Origin: Nanosynbacter sp963540705
GTDB lineage: Bacteria; Patescibacteriota; Saccharimonadia; Saccharimonadales; Saccharimonadaceae
DNA: 20,790 nt
Assembly: GCA_963540705.1 (NCBI GenBank)
Contig: CAUTQX010000009.1
Coordinates: forward strand, 1 to 20,790
Direction: 5' to 3'
The position numbers and the translations under genes were made by a program. Below the pieces are notes generated by a model. It did no database searches. It worked only from the letters and a program-made list of their open reading frames with translations, and had not been told where the DNA came from. This document shows positions 20,015 to 20,790 of the stretch, one piece after another (positions within the stretch are counted from its first letter, which is position 1; each line of letters opens with the position of its first letter).

Positions 20015-20790
20015 ATGAGAAAACCAACTAAAGCTATCATCGCTGCTGCCGGTTTTGGTACACGATTTTTGCCACAAACTAAAGCAATGCCAAAGGAAAT
20101 GTTGCCGCTGATTGATAAGCCGATTATTCAATATGTCGTCGAGGAATTAGTTGAGGCTGGCATTAAAGATATCATCATTATCGGTAGCGCAAATAAGCGA
20201 GCAATCGAGGACCATTTTGACGAGCCGAATGAAGAACTTTTGGCTAATTTGCGCGCTGGCGGTCCTAAAAAACAGCCGTTCATTGACGCGGTGCAGAATT
20301 TGGCTGAGATGGCGAACTTTATTTATATTCGCCAAAAAGGCCCGTACGGCAACGCAACGCCTTTGGCTTGCGCCTCACATTTGATTCATCATGATGAACC
20401 TGTGATTTACACATTTGCAGACGACTTTATTGCGGCTAGTCCAAGCCGTTTCAAGCAGATGATCGAGGCATCAAAAAGCCTAGATGGAGCGGTTCTGTCG
20501 TGTAAGAAAATTACCGATGACGCGGAGTTTGATCGTTATGGAGTTATCAACGGTCAAGGAGTGAAAGACGGCGTTATAAAAATGACGAATATCGTTGAAA
20601 AGCCGGGCAAGGAGAATGCGCCTTCTGATTTGGCGAGCGTTAGTAGTTATCTGCTTCCAGGTGAGATTTTCGGCTATCTAGACAAAGCCAAGGAAGATTT
20701 TGACGGCAATGGCGAGTTCACGATTCAGCCAATTATGCAGCAAATGATTGACGATGGATTTGATTTTTACGGCGTAGAAATCACCAACGG
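20015..20790 (+). CDS. GalU-like sugar-1-phosphate nucleotidyltransferase, 5' part
   Basis: The first 258 residues are in view and the gene runs off the right edge. The family joins a sugar 1-phosphate to a nucleotide (UTP plus glucose 1-phosphate giving UDP-glucose in GalU), feeding cell-envelope glycans. The N-terminal AAGFGTRFLPQTKAMPKEMLP is the GalU-type nucleotide-binding loop with the Lys of PKEM. DKPIIQYVVEEL and KRAIEDHFD are also GalU-like. The segment that usually reads QKEPLGLGHAV is QKGPYGNATPLA here, and the metal-binding GDD is ADD in YTFADDF, so the substrate is less certain than the fold. EKPG and a late EFTIQPIM segment fit the family. The start is ATG 20015 with Shine-Dalgarno AGGAG. 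It lies 33 nt after gatB with no terminator, so cotranscription is possible. Confidence 0.88.
   Translation, partial: MRKPTKAIIAAAGFGTRFLPQTKAMPKEMLPLIDKPIIQYVVEELVEAGIKDIIIIGSANKRAIEDHFDEPNEELLANLRAGGPKKQPFIDAVQNLAEMANFIYIRQKGPYGNATPLACASHLIHHDEPVIYTFADDFIAASPSRFKQMIEASKSLDGAVLSCKKITDDAEFDRYGVINGQGVKDGVIKMTNIVEKPGKENAPSDLASVSSYLLPGEIFGYLDKAKEDFDGNGEFTIQPIMQQMIDDGFDFYGVEITN

Noticed and set aside
1..20790. tRNA genes, CRISPR arrays, transposases or phage genes
   Set aside because: No cloverleaf with a CCA-type end, no regular short repeats with spacers, and no transposase or phage protein motif was found in any supported reading frame.

Overview
The window is a gene-dense bacterial chromosome segment of moderate-to-low GC. 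Gene content and layout point to a Patescibacteria/CPR bacterium, most likely Saccharibacteria (TM7). The grounds are a split two-gene transketolase, a non-oxidative pentose-phosphate gene set beside a PfkB kinase and a class II aldolase, a GatCAB operon with a small membrane gene inserted, a Rel protein that ends after its TGS domain, and many start/stop overlaps. TGA is used as a normal stop (rpiB, both transketolase halves, gatA), which argues against the recoded Gracilibacteria/Absconditabacteria. The lineage call is inference from protein character, not from a search.

Layout. (1) 1-1052: 3' part of pheT. (2) 1111-3247: operon of a membrane-anchored FKBP isomerase, a thioredoxin reductase and inorganic pyrophosphatase. 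(3) 3290-4807 (minus): short RelA/SpoT, divergent from gap (GAPDH, 4878-5900). (4) 5901-6483: minus-strand cassette A, a small two-helix membrane protein with its own promoter, a structured leader and a long 3' hairpin. (5) 6484-9378: rpiB-rpe-tktN-tktC, overlapping genes of sugar-phosphate interconversion. (6) 9379-9825: minus-strand cassette B, with the same leader element, another small two-helix membrane protein and a long-loop terminator. (7) 9826-12178: fba-pfkB-unknown operon. (8) 12179-12847 (minus): LOG-family protein. (9) 12972-16391: anchored secreted protein, uvrB, polytopic membrane protein, then a strong terminator. (10) 16457-19981: gatC-gatA-membrane protein with an RNxxxH motif-gatB. 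(11) 20015 to end: 5' part of a GalU-like nucleotidyltransferase.

How it works together. Regions 3, 5 and 7 form a central-carbon module: GAPDH, aldolase and a PfkB kinase plus the non-oxidative pentose-phosphate enzymes, as expected for a fermentative reduced-genome cell. The gat operon makes Gln-tRNA(Gln) and/or Asn-tRNA(Asn) by transamidation.

The most unusual content is the pair of minus-strand cassettes at 5926-6395 and 9378-9766. Each has a TTGACA promoter with a 17-nt spacer, a leader carrying a nearly identical 28-nt RNA element, a tiny two-helix membrane protein with codon use unlike its neighbours, and a long-loop inverted repeat at the 3' end. A second pattern is a set of four genes (relA, rpiB, uvrB, gatC) whose -10 hexamer lies exactly 6 nt before the start codon, which predicts leaderless mRNAs.
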